From NCBI RefSeq assembly GCF_049243985.1, contig NC_135372.1, positions 96,649,318-96,713,317 on the forward strand: a DNA stretch of 64,000 bases, written 5' to 3'. This document shows positions 11,150 through 22,300 of this stretch, piece by piece. Source of the stretch: Paroedura picta (lineage: Eukaryota; Chordata; Lepidosauria; Squamata; Gekkonidae). A program made the position numbers and the translations under genes. The number at the start of each line of letters is the position of its first letter. Position 1 is the first letter of the stretch. The notes beneath the pieces were generated by a model that made no database searches, was not told the DNA's origin, and saw only the letters and a program-made list of their open reading frames with translations.

Positions 11150-14100
11150 CCCTTCAAGGATCGCTGCCTTGTTGTGGCAAGGGGGCTTGCGTAGTTCAGT
11201 GAAGCTATGAGCTATGCCGTGCAGGGCCACCCAAGACGGACAGGTCATAGCTGAGAGCTCTGACAAAAGGTGATCCACTGGAGAAGGCAATGGCAAACCA
11301 CTCCAGTATCTTTGCCATGAAAACTCTATGGACAGTTCCAATAGGCATAACGATATGACGCTGGAAGATGAGCCCCTCAGGTCGGAAGGTGTCCAATATG
11401 CTACTGGGGATGAGCAGACGGCTAGTACGAGTAGCGCCAGAATGAATGAAGCGGCTGGGCCAAAGCCGAAAGGACGCTCAGTTGTGGAAGTAACTGGTGG
11501 CGAAAAGACAGTCCGATGCTGTAAAGATTTTTATTCCATAGGAACCTGGAACGTCAGATCCATGAATCAAGGCAAGCTGGACGTGGTTAAACAAGAAATG
11601 AGAAGACTGAACATCGACATTTTAGGAATCAGTGAACTAAAATGGACAGGAATGGGTGAATTTAATTCAGATGACCATCAGGTATACTACTGTGGACAAG
11701 AATCTCGCAGAAGAAATGGAGTAGCATTCATAATCAATAAGAGAGTAGGAAAAGCAGTCTTGGGATACAATCCCCAAAATGACAGAATGATCTCAGTTCG
11801 AATCCAAGGCAAACCATTCAACATCACAGTGATCCAGGTCTACGCCCCAACCACTGCTGCTGAAGAGGATGAAGTTGATCAGTTCTATGAAGCCCTACAA
11901 CACCTTCTAGAAGCAACGCCCAAAAATGATGTGCTTATCATCATGGGGGATTGGAATGCTAAAGTAGGAAGCCAAAAGATAACCGGGATAACAGGCAAGT
12001 TTGGCCTTGGAGTACAAAATGAAGCAGGGCACAGGCTGGTAGAATTTTGTCAAGAGAATACAATGGTCATAGCAAACACTCTTTTCCAGCAACCCAAGAG
12101 ACGACTCTACACATGGACATCACCAGACGGTCAACACAGAAATCAGATTGACTATGTGCTCTGCAGCCAAAGATGGAAAAGTTCTATCCAGTCAATAAAA
12201 ACAAGACCAGGAGCTGATTGTGGTTCAGATCATGAGCTTCTTGTTGCAAAATTTAGGCTTAAATTGAAGAAAGTAGGGAAAAGCACTAGGCCACTCAGGT
12301 ATGAACTAAATCATATCCCTGACGAATACACAGTGGAGGTGACAAATAGATTTAAGGAATTAGATCTGATAGACAGAGTGCCTGAAGAACTATGGACGGA
12401 GGTTCGCAACATTGTACAAGAGGTAGCAACTAAAACCATCCCAAAGAAAAAGAAATGCAAGAAATCAAAATGGCTGTCTGAGGAAGCTTTACAAATAGCT
12501 AAGGAGAGAAGGGAAGTGAAAGGCAAGGGAGAAAGAGAAAGATACACCCAATTGAATGCAGAATTCCAGAGAAAAGCTAGAAGAGATAAGAATGCCTTCT
12601 TAAATGAACAGTGCAAACAAATAGAAGAAAACAATAGAATGGGGAGGACCAGAGATCTTTTCAAGAAAATTGGAGATATGAAGAGAACGTTTCATGCAAA
12701 GATGGGTATGATAAGGGACCAAAATGGTAGGGACCTCACAGAAGCAGAAGAGATCAAACAAAGGTGGCAAAATTATACAGAAGAACTATACAAGAGCGAG
12801 CTTAACATCCCTGATGACCACAATGGGGTAGTTACTGACCTGGAGCCAGACATCCTGGAATGTGAAGTCAAATGGGCCTTAGGAAGTCTGAGCAACAATA
12901 AAGCTAGTGGTAGTGACAGCATTCCAGTTGAACTATTCAAAATCTTAAAGGACGATGCAGTAAAAGTGCTACACTCAATATGCCAGCAAATTTGGAAAAC
13001 TCAACAATGGCCACAGGATTGGAAAAGGTCAGTTTACATTCCAATCCCAAAGAAGGGCAATGCCAAAGAATGTTCAAACTACCGCACCATCGCACTAATT
13101 TCTCATGCTAGCAAAGTTATGCTCAAAATCCTACAAGCTAGGCTCCAGCAATATGTGGACCGAGAACTTCCAGAAGTACAGGCAGGATTTCGAAGAGGCA
13201 GAGGAACTAGAGATCAAATTGCCAACATACGCTGGATCATGGAGAAAGCTAGGGAGTACCAGAAGAAGGTCTACTTCTGCTTCATTGACTATGCTAAAGC
13301 CTTTGATTGTGTGGAGCACAACAAATTGTGGCAAGTTCTTAAAGAGATGGGAATACCAGAGCATCTTATTTGTCTCTTGAGAAATTTATATGCAGGTCAA
13401 GAAGCAACAGTGAGAACTGAACATGGAATCACTGACTGGTTCAAAATTGAGAAAGGAGTTCGGCAAGGCTGTATACTGTCGCCTTGCCTATTTAACTTGT
13501 ATGCAGAGCACATCATGAGAAATGCGGGATTAGAGGAGTCACAAATTGGGATCAAGATTGCAGGGAGAAATATCAACAACCTCAGATATGCAGATGATAC
13601 CACTCTAATGGCAGAAAGTGAAGAGGAACTAAAGAGCCTGTTGATGCGGGTGAAGGAGGAGAGTGCCAAAGTTGGCTTGAAACTTAACATCAAGAAAACA
13701 AAGATCATGGCATCCGGCCCTCTCAATTCCTGGCAAATAGAAGGGGAAGAAATGGAGATAGTGACAGATTTTATTTTCCTGGGCTCCAAGATCACTGCAG
13801 ATGGGGACTGCAGCAAAGAAATTAAAAGACGCTTGCTCCTGGGGAGGAAAGCTATGGCAAATCTAGACAGCATCCTAAAAAGCAGAGACATCACCCTGCC
13901 AACAAAAGTGCGTTTAGTCAAGGCTATGGTCTTCCCAGTTGCAATGTATGGCTGCGAAAGTTGGACCATAAGGAAGGCCGAGCGTCAAAGAATTGAGGCT
14001 TTTGAACTCTGGTGCTGGAGAAGACTCTTGCGAGTCCCTTGGACTGCAAGGCGAACAAACCAGTCAGTCCTAGAGGAGATCAGCCCTGACTGCTCTTTAG

Positions 14101-14367
14101 AAGGCCAGATCCTGAAGATGAAACTCAAATATTTTGGCCACCTCATGAGAAGGAAGGACTCCCTGGAGAAGAGCCTAATGCTGGGAGAGATCGAGGGCAA
14201 AAGAAGAAGGGGACGACAGAGAATGAGGTGGATGGATGGAGTCACTGAAGCAGTAGGTGCAAACTTAAATGGACTCCGGGGAATGGTAGAGGACAGGAAG
14301 GCCTGGAGGATCATTGTCCATGGGGTCGCGATGGGTCGGACACGACTTCGTACATAACAACAACAAA
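11150..14367 (+). mobile_element. BovB (RTE clade) LINE, apparently full-length
   Basis: About 3.2 kb with a perfect 13-bp target duplication agtaatcaagccc at 11137-11149 and 14368-14380. The 5' part holds gagaaggcaatggcaaacca, the known BovB 5' region. The 3' end is the BovB tail (gggtcggacacgacttcg followed by acaacaacaaa). It carries one open ORF of 1009 codons. The intact ORF and exact duplication indicate a young insertion. It landed in the terminal hairpin of the Helitron-like element. Confidence 0.93.
11328..14357 (+). CDS. BovB endonuclease/reverse transcriptase ORF (1009 aa, intact)
   Basis: This polyprotein nicks target DNA and copies its own RNA by target-primed reverse transcription in the nucleus. 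Residues about 70-305 form an APE-type endonuclease: GTWNVRSM at 72, the MGDWNAKVG block with Asp208 and Asn210, and a GSDHELL motif near the domain end. The RT domain covers about residues 520-860, with FIDYAKAFD at 652-660 (catalytic Asp654), a GVRQGCILSPCLFN block, and YADD starting at Tyr754. The C-terminus has LWCWRRLLRVPWTARRTN and GKRRRGRQRMRWMDG. An in-frame stop lies at about 11271, so ATG 11328 is the first start. No internal stop interrupts 1009 codons, and all catalytic motifs visible to me are present. It may still encode an active enzyme; expression is unknown. Confidence 0.93.
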   Translation: MDSSNRHNDMTLEDEPLRSEGVQYATGDEQTASTSSARMNEAAGPKPKGRSVVEVTGGEKTVRCCKDFYSIGTWNVRSMNQGKLDVVKQEMRRLNIDILGISELKWTGMGEFNSDDHQVYYCGQESRRRNGVAFIINKRVGKAVLGYNPQNDRMISVRIQGKPFNITVIQVYAPTTAAEEDEVDQFYEALQHLLEATPKNDVLIIMGDWNAKVGSQKITGITGKFGLGVQNEAGHRLVEFCQENTMVIANTLFQQPKRRLYTWTSPDGQHRNQIDYVLCSQRWKSSIQSIKTRPGADCGSDHELLVAKFRLKLKKVGKSTRPLRYELNHIPDEYTVEVTNRFKELDLIDRVPEELWTEVRNIVQEVATKTIPKKKKCKKSKWLSEEALQIAKERREVKGKGERERYTQLNAEFQRKARRDKNAFLNEQCKQIEENNRMGRTRDLFKKIGDMKRTFHAKMGMIRDQNGRDLTEAEEIKQRWQNYTEELYKSELNIPDDHNGVVTDLEPDILECEVKWALGSLSNNKASGSDSIPVELFKILKDDAVKVLHSICQQIWKTQQWPQDWKRSVYIPIPKKGNAKECSNYRTIALISHASKVMLKILQARLQQYVDRELPEVQAGFRRGRGTRDQIANIRWIMEKAREYQKKVYFCFIDYAKAFDCVEHNKLWQVLKEMGIPEHLICLLRNLYAGQEATVRTEHGITDWFKIEKGVRQGCILSPCLFNLYAEHIMRNAGLEESQIGIKIAGRNINNLRYADDTTLMAESEEELKSLLMRVKEESAKVGLKLNIKKTKIMASGPLNSWQIEGEEMEIVTDFIFLGSKITADGDCSKEIKRRLLLGRKAMANLDSILKSRDITLPTKVRLVKAMVFPVAMYGCESWTIRKAERQRIEAFELWCWRRLLRVPWTARRTNQSVLEEISPDCSLEGQILKMKLKYFGHLMRRKDSLEKSLMLGEIEGKRRRGRQRMRWMDGVTEAVGANLNGLRGMVEDRKAWRIIVHGVAMGRTRLRT

Positions 14368-14689
14368 AGTAATCAAGCCCGCTGTACCTAAAATACAGCG
14401 GGTGCTAGACATGGGAGCCCCCGGCAGTCGTGCGGAACACGGCTGCCGGGGGCTCCCTTGGTCGGCGGCCTGACGCGACATCAGGCCGCCGGCAAAGGAG
14501 CAACTGCGAGCCGCGCTACATGCGGTTGCACGCAGCTCACAGTTGCTCCAGCGGGGACTCGGAGGGGTCCCTCCAATAGTCTGTCCGGAGGAAGGGGCCA
14601 ATCGGCACCCTTCCTCATCCTGGACACATCCCGCCTCCCAAGCCCTTATCGTTTTATTTAGTCCGCGGCGCCGCAGGCTGTGTTAAGAT

Positions 14690-15640
14690 AATGGACAGAA
14701 ATCCTTTCATGGACACAATTTATTTCCATAATAGTGGCATCAGAATAACAGCGAAGAAACAATGATTCATGCTATTCCTAAAAGTAAAATGGGGGTTGTA
14801 CTTTCTTCAATAATGTCAGTCTAAACACTTTACATGGGACAAAAGGTGGCATGGTATAACCTGATTTCATCAAACCTGGGAAGCTGTTTTGGAAGTCCCT
14901 TGTTGGGATTGCCATAAATTGGTTGTGAGTTGACAGGAACTCATGTCATGGAAGTACATCTAAGATTTCCCACAAATATTCATTGTAGTATTGCCACCTC
15001 AAGGTTAGGAAATTCCTGGAGATTTGAGGTGGATAACAGCAGGAATAACAAAACAAACAGAGTCCACCCTCCCAAGCAGTCATGTTCTTCGACAGAACTA
15101 ATTTTTGTAGGCTGGAGATCAGGTAATTCTGGAAGAACTTCAGCCCACATCTGGAGTCTGGCAATAATTTTAAGTATGTATATTTGGGGCTGGTAAGCCA
15201 CTTTAAACAAATGAGACTTTTTTCTGAGTAAAGATGCATAGGATTGCACTGTCAGACCTCACCTGTTTAGAATCTTCCAGATCATGCCTATAGTGTAACC
15301 AAATACTTCATTATACCGAATGAAATCAATGGAACATGTGTCAAAACACATGTGTAAGTATGTAAAGAACAATGTGATGATAGAATTTAGATTATATTAT
15401 TGTCTGATGAGTATAACATATATGACTTTTGTAATTTTGTGTAATTGTGACAACATACATACATCATGGTCCAAACATGCTCACAGCTTAAGTTTACTAC
15501 TGAATTCAATGAGACTCACTCCCTAGGAAGGCTGCAGTCCTTTGCACACTTACCTGGGAGTAAGACCCATTGGGATTTGCTCTTGAGCAAAAACTCAGCT
15601 CGAGCACCCAGTGTTTTTAGGGCTGCATCCTTACTTTGTC
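14690..15640. other. Intergenic, mostly unrecognised
   Basis: AT-rich. A possible SINE tail lies near 14890-14945 (gggattgccataaattgg). Pieces of a dispersed reptile repeat lie at 15215-15256 and about 15505-15580 (acttacctgggagtaagacc). Confidence 0.45.
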
Positions 15641-15689
15641 ATTAGTACAGTTCAGTGCGATTACGACTAAATTTTGACGAGGCTTGTAT

Positions 15690-16370
15690 ATGGCAATGAT
15701 AGGCTGCGCAGTAAACAGGCGGGTGGTGACGGGACGCCGAAGTATGAAATTAAAAAGCATCACGCAATAGCGTGGGCGAAAACCAATATGCCAGGTCGCA
15801 TCTGGAACGATGATGTGGGCGGGTATGAACAGCAGGAGGGGCCCAGTGAGAGGCACGAATGAAAATGGCTGGAGATTCTGGTTCTGAAACTGTCGGCGTT
15901 GTCCTACTTCTAGGCATTCTCCACCTTCCCTTCAGCTAGAAAAGGCGATTTCCCCTCCCACACGGACAACCGTGGCCCGTCATAATAACTGGCGGCAATA
16001 TCCGGGAAGACTGCAAACCCCGGTGGACGACGCGGCAAAGAGTGATGCAGCGCATAGGCTCCCTCAGCTGCTTGGCCGACACGGCTCCCGCCTACAAGTA
16101 AGCCCTAAGCGGCTCCCAGGCCTTAGGAGAACTTCCGGTCTGGATAACGAACTCGCATCTAAAGGGTTGCCACCACAGAGATGTAAGTGGGTAGAACGGT
16201 CGTATTTTGGACCGCCGAGGATTGAGGGCGTTCGGTTTCTTCCAGATGCTCAGCCGCTCAGTCTCGCTGACCTATGTTGCCAGCTTCCGGACGACGCGGA
16301 ATAGTTGACGCCATTTCCGGGAGGCGTGCATGCGGCGGGGAGAACATCGGTCAGACCAATATGCCCAAGT
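15690..16370. promoter_or_regulatory. CpG-rich promoter region of SNRPC
   Basis: GC- and CpG-rich block immediately upstream of and including the SNRPC start exon. No TATA box is apparent. The transcription start site is not determinable from sequence; it is likely within about 100 bases of 16361. Confidence 0.55.
16361..16368 (+). CDS. SNRPC: SNRPC coding exon 1
   Basis: Eight coding bases (Met, Pro and two bases of Lys) directly before a strong gtaagt donor at 16369. Too short to find by ORF length; identified because exon 2 completes the Lys codon and continues with FYCDYCD. Confidence 0.93.
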
Positions 16371-19300
16371 AAGTCAGCCGGAGTCTTGAAGCGGGCGGGA
16401 TTCCCGCGCGGAATTTTGCTGTAGGGGTGAGCAGGGGAATGTATGTTTCTCCGGAGGAAGGATGAGCAGTATTGGAGTCCCGGCCATTTCTCTGGATTGC
16501 CTTCTGTGCGGTGTTTCCTAGTTCTTAAGGAGCACCTAAAAAAGGGCCACGTCTGTTTGTTGTCAGAAGTTAAGCGCCATAGGCCGCTTTTCTTTCTCTC
16601 CAAGTGTAACGGTGGCCTATGATAACAGTGGACTTATTGTTGGCATGTGTTAGGATTCCCAAGTCGCTACTCAGATCTCAGAGGCTACGTAAGGTCGGCC
16701 CTAGCTAGTAATTGCGAGGGAAACCACCAGAGTCTCTGTGCAGAGCCAGGCCATGGCAAACCATCTCTGAACTTCTTTTGCCTTGAAACCCTATGGGATA
16801 AGCTGGATGCAGTTTCATGGCCAAACAAACCCACCCTGCCAAAACGTCCTGTTGCGGACAGCCTTGCTCAAGTCTTGCAGACTGAGATCCATAGCTTCCT
16901 TGATTGATTGGGTGACCCTGGGCTAGTCATAGTTCTCTTAGAGCTGTTCTCTCAGAGCTCTCTCAACACCACCTACCTCACAGCGTGTCTGTTGTGGGGA
17001 GAGGAAAGGAAAAGTGTTTGTAAACTACTCTGGGACTCTTTTGGGTACTGAAAATTAAGAGGGGTATTAAAAACAAGTTGTTTTCTTCAATCCATCTGAT
17101 GTTGGGTCTTGCTGTTTTACTGCTGCCTTCAGCTTTTTCTAGCATGATTGTTTTTGTAGTGACCCTTGGCATCTCATAATGTGATCAAAGTACAATAGTC
17201 TCATTTGGTCGTTTTATCTGAAAAAACCATCGCTGAATCCGCGGGACCCCGCCAGCTACCGCCCGGTATCGCATCTTGCATTCCTGGGCAAGGTGGTTGA
17301 GAGGGCCGCCGCGGACCAGCTCCTAGCATTTTTGGAGGAAACTTCGGCCCTTGATCCATACCAGTCTGGCTTCCGTCCTGGCCATGGGGTGGAGACTGTG
17401 CTGGTCGCCCTGACAGATGATCTCCGGCGCCAGCTGGACCGGGGCGGGTCGGCCATTCTCGTGCTATTAGACCTGTCAGCCGCATTTGATGTGGTTGACC
17501 ACGAGCTCTTGGTTCACCGCCTCGCTGATACTGGGATTGGAAGGGTGGCTCTTAAATGGCTATCCTCCTTTCTAGAGAACAGATCACAGAGGGTCGCTGT
17601 GGGGGAGGAGTTATCCGACTCCTTTGCACTCCCATGTGGGGTGCCACAGGGAGCGGTGCTCTCCCCCACGTTATTTAACATCTATATGCGTCCCCTGGCT
17701 CAGCTGGTACGGAGTTATGGGCTTGGGTGTCACCAGTACGCTGATGATACCCAGCTCTATCTCTTGATGGATGGCCGGCCAGATCTCCCCCCAGAAAAAT
17801 TCGCCAGTTGTTTGGAAGCAGTGGCTGGATGGATCAGGAAGAGCCGCCTGAGACTCAACCCCTCTAAGACGGAGGTCCTTTGGCTAGGCCGAAGGGAGCA
17901 GGAACAGGAAGCGCGTCTTCCCTGCCTGGTCGGGGTACAATTGTCATCTGTGCCCCAAGCCAGGAATTTGGGAGTGATTCTGGATGCCTCACTTTCCATG
18001 GAGGCCCAGGTCACTAAGGTAGCCCGGACGGCGTTTCTCCATCTACGCCAAGCTCGGCTACTAGCGCCCTACCTGCCCCCGGAACACCTGGCCACTGTGA
18101 TCCATGCAACGGTTACTTCTAGATTAGACTTCTGTAACTCGCTCTACGCGGGCCTACCCTTGTCTCTAACCCGGAAGTTACAGCTGGTACAGAATGCAGC
18201 TGCACTGGTCCTCACTAAATCATCTTGGAGGTCCCATGTTCAGCCTCTGCTGAAGCAGCTGCACTGGTTGCCAGTTTGTTTCCGGATCAGGTTCAAGGTT
18301 TTGGTACTAACCTTTAAGACTATACGCGGCTTGGGTCCTGCATACTTGAGGGACCGCCTATCTCCTTATGCCCCCCGCAGGGCACTTCGCTCTGCGGATA
18401 AGAATCTGCTGATGATCCCAGGACCCCGGGAGGCACGCCTGGCCTCGACAAGGGCCAGGGCCTTTTCGGTCCTGGCCCCTACCTGGTGGAATGAGCTCCC
18501 TGAAGAGCTGCGGGCCCTGTCGGAGCTCTCTGAGTTCCGCAGAGCCTGCAAAACGGAGCTCTTCCGCCAGGCGTTTGTCTAAGGCCGGGTGATGGCCCGG
18601 GGCTAAGATCGGACCCCTCTCCCCGGAGGGGGGAGGCCAGTACTAAACTGACCTGGTTCCCCAGAGTGTTCCATCCTATGCCCAATTATCCTCCGTTCCC
18701 TTCTGCTCATCCAGTGGGCCTGTACGGGAATAGTTTTAATCGCCATCATTGTGACTTAGTCATTGTTTTAATGGGGTTTTAATGGGGTTTTAATGGGGAA
18801 TTTTAATGGTTAATATGTATTTGTATTAAAATGTTGTGAACCGCCGCGAGCCGGTTTCCGAGAGCGGCGGTCATACAAATCAAATAAATAATAATAATAA
18901 TAATAATAATTATTCCCAAGGAAGGCTTGACCTGATTGAGAATCCAGTTATTTGTCTTTCTGTCAGTTCAAGATATCTGTAAAACTCCTCCAACATCACA
19001 TTTCAAATGAGTCCTTTTTCCTCCTGTTAAAAGAAATTGTACAGAGGTTTTAAGGGCATAATTCTATGCACGATCATTGCAAATTCAGTTGTATGCCACA
19101 CATATTGACTCAACTGCCATTGTAGCATAATTATAATTACTAGGCTTGTTTTCTTGTCATTGCAAGGCTTGATTTTTCTGACCTGTAAAAGGCAGCAAAC
19201 CTTTGAGTACTAGTGATTGGAGAGGGTGGCAGTGGTGGGCTTTGGTCTCTTTATAAACAGGGTTTGTTCGGTACCCCCTGGCAATTGGACTACAGGGACC

Positions 19301-22300
19301 ACTGGATTGTTCCAGCAGCCTGTACTTAAGTTTTTTTAATTTGAATCCTTGTTACTTTCTGGGAGTGGCTATAGCATCAACTTACTCTTTGCCTATAGAA
19401 GAAGAGAAGAAGAAGAAGAGTTGGTTCTTATATGCCGCTTTTCCCTACCCGAAGGAGGCTCAAAGCGGATTACAGTCGCCTTCCCATTCCTCTCCCCACA
19501 ACAGACACCCTGTGGGGTGGGTGAGGCTGAGAGAGCGCTGATGTCACTGCCCGGTCAGAACAGTTTTATCAGTGCCGTGATGAGCCCAAGGTCACCCAGC
19601 TGGATGCATGTGGGGGAGCGCAGAATCGAACCCGGCATGCCAGGTTAGAAGTCCGCACTCCTAACCACTACACCAAACTGGCTCTCAGGTATGGTATGGA
19701 TATGTGTTTGAAGGAGTAAGCAAAAAAGAGTCAGCCCCTCTTGCAAGTGAAAGTTGTTTCTCTGAAGGAAATACCTGTGAAATAGCTGCCACCTTATTCT
19801 GAAAGCAGTCAAATCAAATCTTAAATCTGACAGAAAAGCATACTAATATTTTTACAACTCAGATGTTAAGAATAAACTATCATTACTCAGTTCACAATCT
19901 ACATTTGTCTCCTTTCAGGTTTTATTGTGATTACTGTGACACTTACCTCACCCATGACTCTGTAAGTAGCAAGTTTCACAGAAGTTATAGTGCAAGAGTT
20001 GCAACTTTCTTTTTCAGGTTTGAGGACCTTTCCTAGTAAGAATCTATTCAGCTGATAAGAAAGCACCCCACTAGTGGAATCAGTAGATCTCTGAAGATGT
20101 TTTATGCTTGGTTGATGGACAGAAATCTATAAGTGGCTGTACTTCAGAGAAATTGTTTACTAATGTGTAAGGATTTTGTGCCCTAAAAGAAAAAAATATT
20201 GAGCCACTTCTCTGTGTATTCTGCATAAAAAAGTAACAATAACAGTAGAAAAGAGTCCAATAGATCAGTTTTCCTAGAAAATGTAATATGAATGAAATGG
20301 TAACTGCTTATGCCTCATCAATAACTTACTGCTCTGTAGTGCAGTGGTCCCCAACCTTTTTATCACCGGGGACCAGTCAACTCTTGACCATTTTACTGAG
20401 GCCTCCCGGGGGGGGGGTAGTCTTCTACCAAGGGACGTTGCTGCCGCCTGAGCCCCTGCTCCACTTGCTTTCCTGCCGGTGCCCCTGACTTTCCGCCGCC
20501 TGCTGGCAGCAGCTGCGCAGTGCCACGCCGAGGGGGAGCCCCAGCCATGGCGGCCGCTGGAGAGCACCAAAGGTGAGCCGCCAGCAGAGTGGCAGGGCAG
20601 CCCCTGAGGCAGCAGCCAGGGAGGATGAGGAGGAGCCGCAGCCTGGTACCGACTGATCCACAGACTGGTACCGGTCCCCAGACCGGGGGTTGGGGACCAC
20701 TGCTGTAGTGTCGTGTATTGGTTGGAAGAGATCATAACCACTTTCATTGGATCTGTTACTGTTTTTTTAAATGGATTTATTTCCGTTTATGCTTTTTACA
20801 GTAACGTTTTGCTTGGCTTAGTGAAATATTAGTATTAAAATCTTGTGGAAAGCAAGAGATGTGATGATTTTATCTAAAATTAAGTAGAAGGCAAGCACAT
20901 AATGATATGTAGTTAACATCTGGCTAATACAGTTATCTTTACTGTTGAATCCTCATTTAGTAATTATTTAATAAATCTGTTAGACTTTGGGAATGTTACA
21001 AAACTCCTTTTGATTCATACAATAGCCAGCAATTTTAACAACCTCTGTAATGTATTTTGCCACGGAGTTGTAGCCCAGCGTAATTAACTAATAATTATTT
21101 TATTTGATGATAAATTTAAAAGAAAAGAAAATCATTTTCCAGGAAACTACAAATTGTTTACTGTGAGCTTGTGGTACCCAGTTTAGGAATTAGTTGGGAT
21201 GGGGAGTGATAAAACTGTAATTTGCTTGGTTGCAAAGTACCTTGAACCAGCCTTGATCCCAGAATCTCCAGCATAGCATTTCCCCAGTAAGCCTTGTGAG
21301 TACCCCTTTTGTTGTCATCTAAACAGGAAATGTATTGTCATTCCCATCCTGGTATCCGGCTGTGCTTTCTTTCTGTAAATACAAAAGAACATTCTTCATT
21401 AAATTCAGTGGCCTTTTTCAGATTTTGTATGCTCTTGAGGTGAAGTTGGTCTTCTAGGTATGGAGAACAGTGTTTTTTTGTTTTGCAGCCATCTGTGAGA
21501 AAAACTCATTGTAGTGGCCGGAAACACAAAGAGAATGTTAAAGATTACTATCAAAAATGGATGGAAGAGCAAGCACAAAGCCTGATTGATAAAACAAGTA
21601 AGTCATATTCATTGAAAGATTTTAATCTAGAATCATTATCAGCCTTGATTCTTTTGCACTGTTCATCATAACATTAGGTCTTGTACATTAGAAAATTAGT
21701 CCATCCCTTTCTTTGTAGCACCTCTATGGTTATGTTTCTGTCAGTTTCCTAAGTGGGAATGCTGTGGAACTGCTATACATTCTCATGACAGTAAATGCTT
21801 ATTTCTTTTGGATTATCCTGTTGAAAAAATAGTGGTGGCATATTGTCCATTATCATTACAATATTACTGACCAAAGAAGAGCGGTACTGGTAGAGAAAAG
21901 CAGCATGTAAGAACCAACTCTTCTTCCAGTTTGGTGTAGAGGTTAGCAATGTGGACTTCTAATCTGGCGAGGTGACCTTGGGCTCGCCACCGCACTGATA
22001 AAGCTGTTCTGACCAAGCAGTGATGTCAGGGCTCTATCAGCCTCACCCACCTCACAGGGTGTCTGTTGTGGGGAGAGGAAAGGGAAGGTGACTGTAAGCT
22101 GCTTTGAGCCTCCTTTGGGTAGAGAAAAGTGGCATATAAGAACCAACTCTTCTGCTGCTGCTGTTACTACTGCTACTAAACTGTATTCAATAGTTTTGCC
22201 ACTATTGATGGGACCTTACTGTCCTCTTTCTTAACTTTTGAAAAACCATTCTTAGGTGTAATAGAATTGCTCTTGATTTGTATTCAGGTGTTCTATGGAT

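Larger units (their letters stand above)
11135..14688 (-). mobile_element. Helitron-like non-autonomous element, split by a BovB insertion
   Basis: Read on the minus strand, the element would begin TCTTAACACAGCC (14688 leftwards) after a host A. It ends with a GC-rich hairpin followed by CTTGATTACTAG and then a host T: the A^TC...CTRR^T pattern of Helitrons. Four consecutive hairpins fill 14378-14549: stems 14378-14386/14394-14402, 14413-14427/14443-14457 (15 bp perfect), 14463-14473/14481-14491 (11 bp perfect) and 14497-14511/14535-14549 (14 of 15). Without the BovB insert it is about 325 bp. It has no Rep/helicase ORF, so it would depend on a partner. The 5' end is inferred from the TC rule only. 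Confidence 0.6.

Noticed and set aside
11328-14357. A 1009-codon ORF as a host gene
   Set aside because: Domain order and motifs are those of BovB, and a target duplication flanks the unit.
14401-14550. A microRNA cluster in the hairpin chain
   Set aside because: Stems are short and GC-rich and the unit has transposon ends; no sign of conserved mature sequences. Small-RNA data would be needed to revive this.
19405-19687. A tRNA gene
   Set aside because: The tRNA-like A and B boxes are SINE heads; no cloverleaf with a proper acceptor stem follows.
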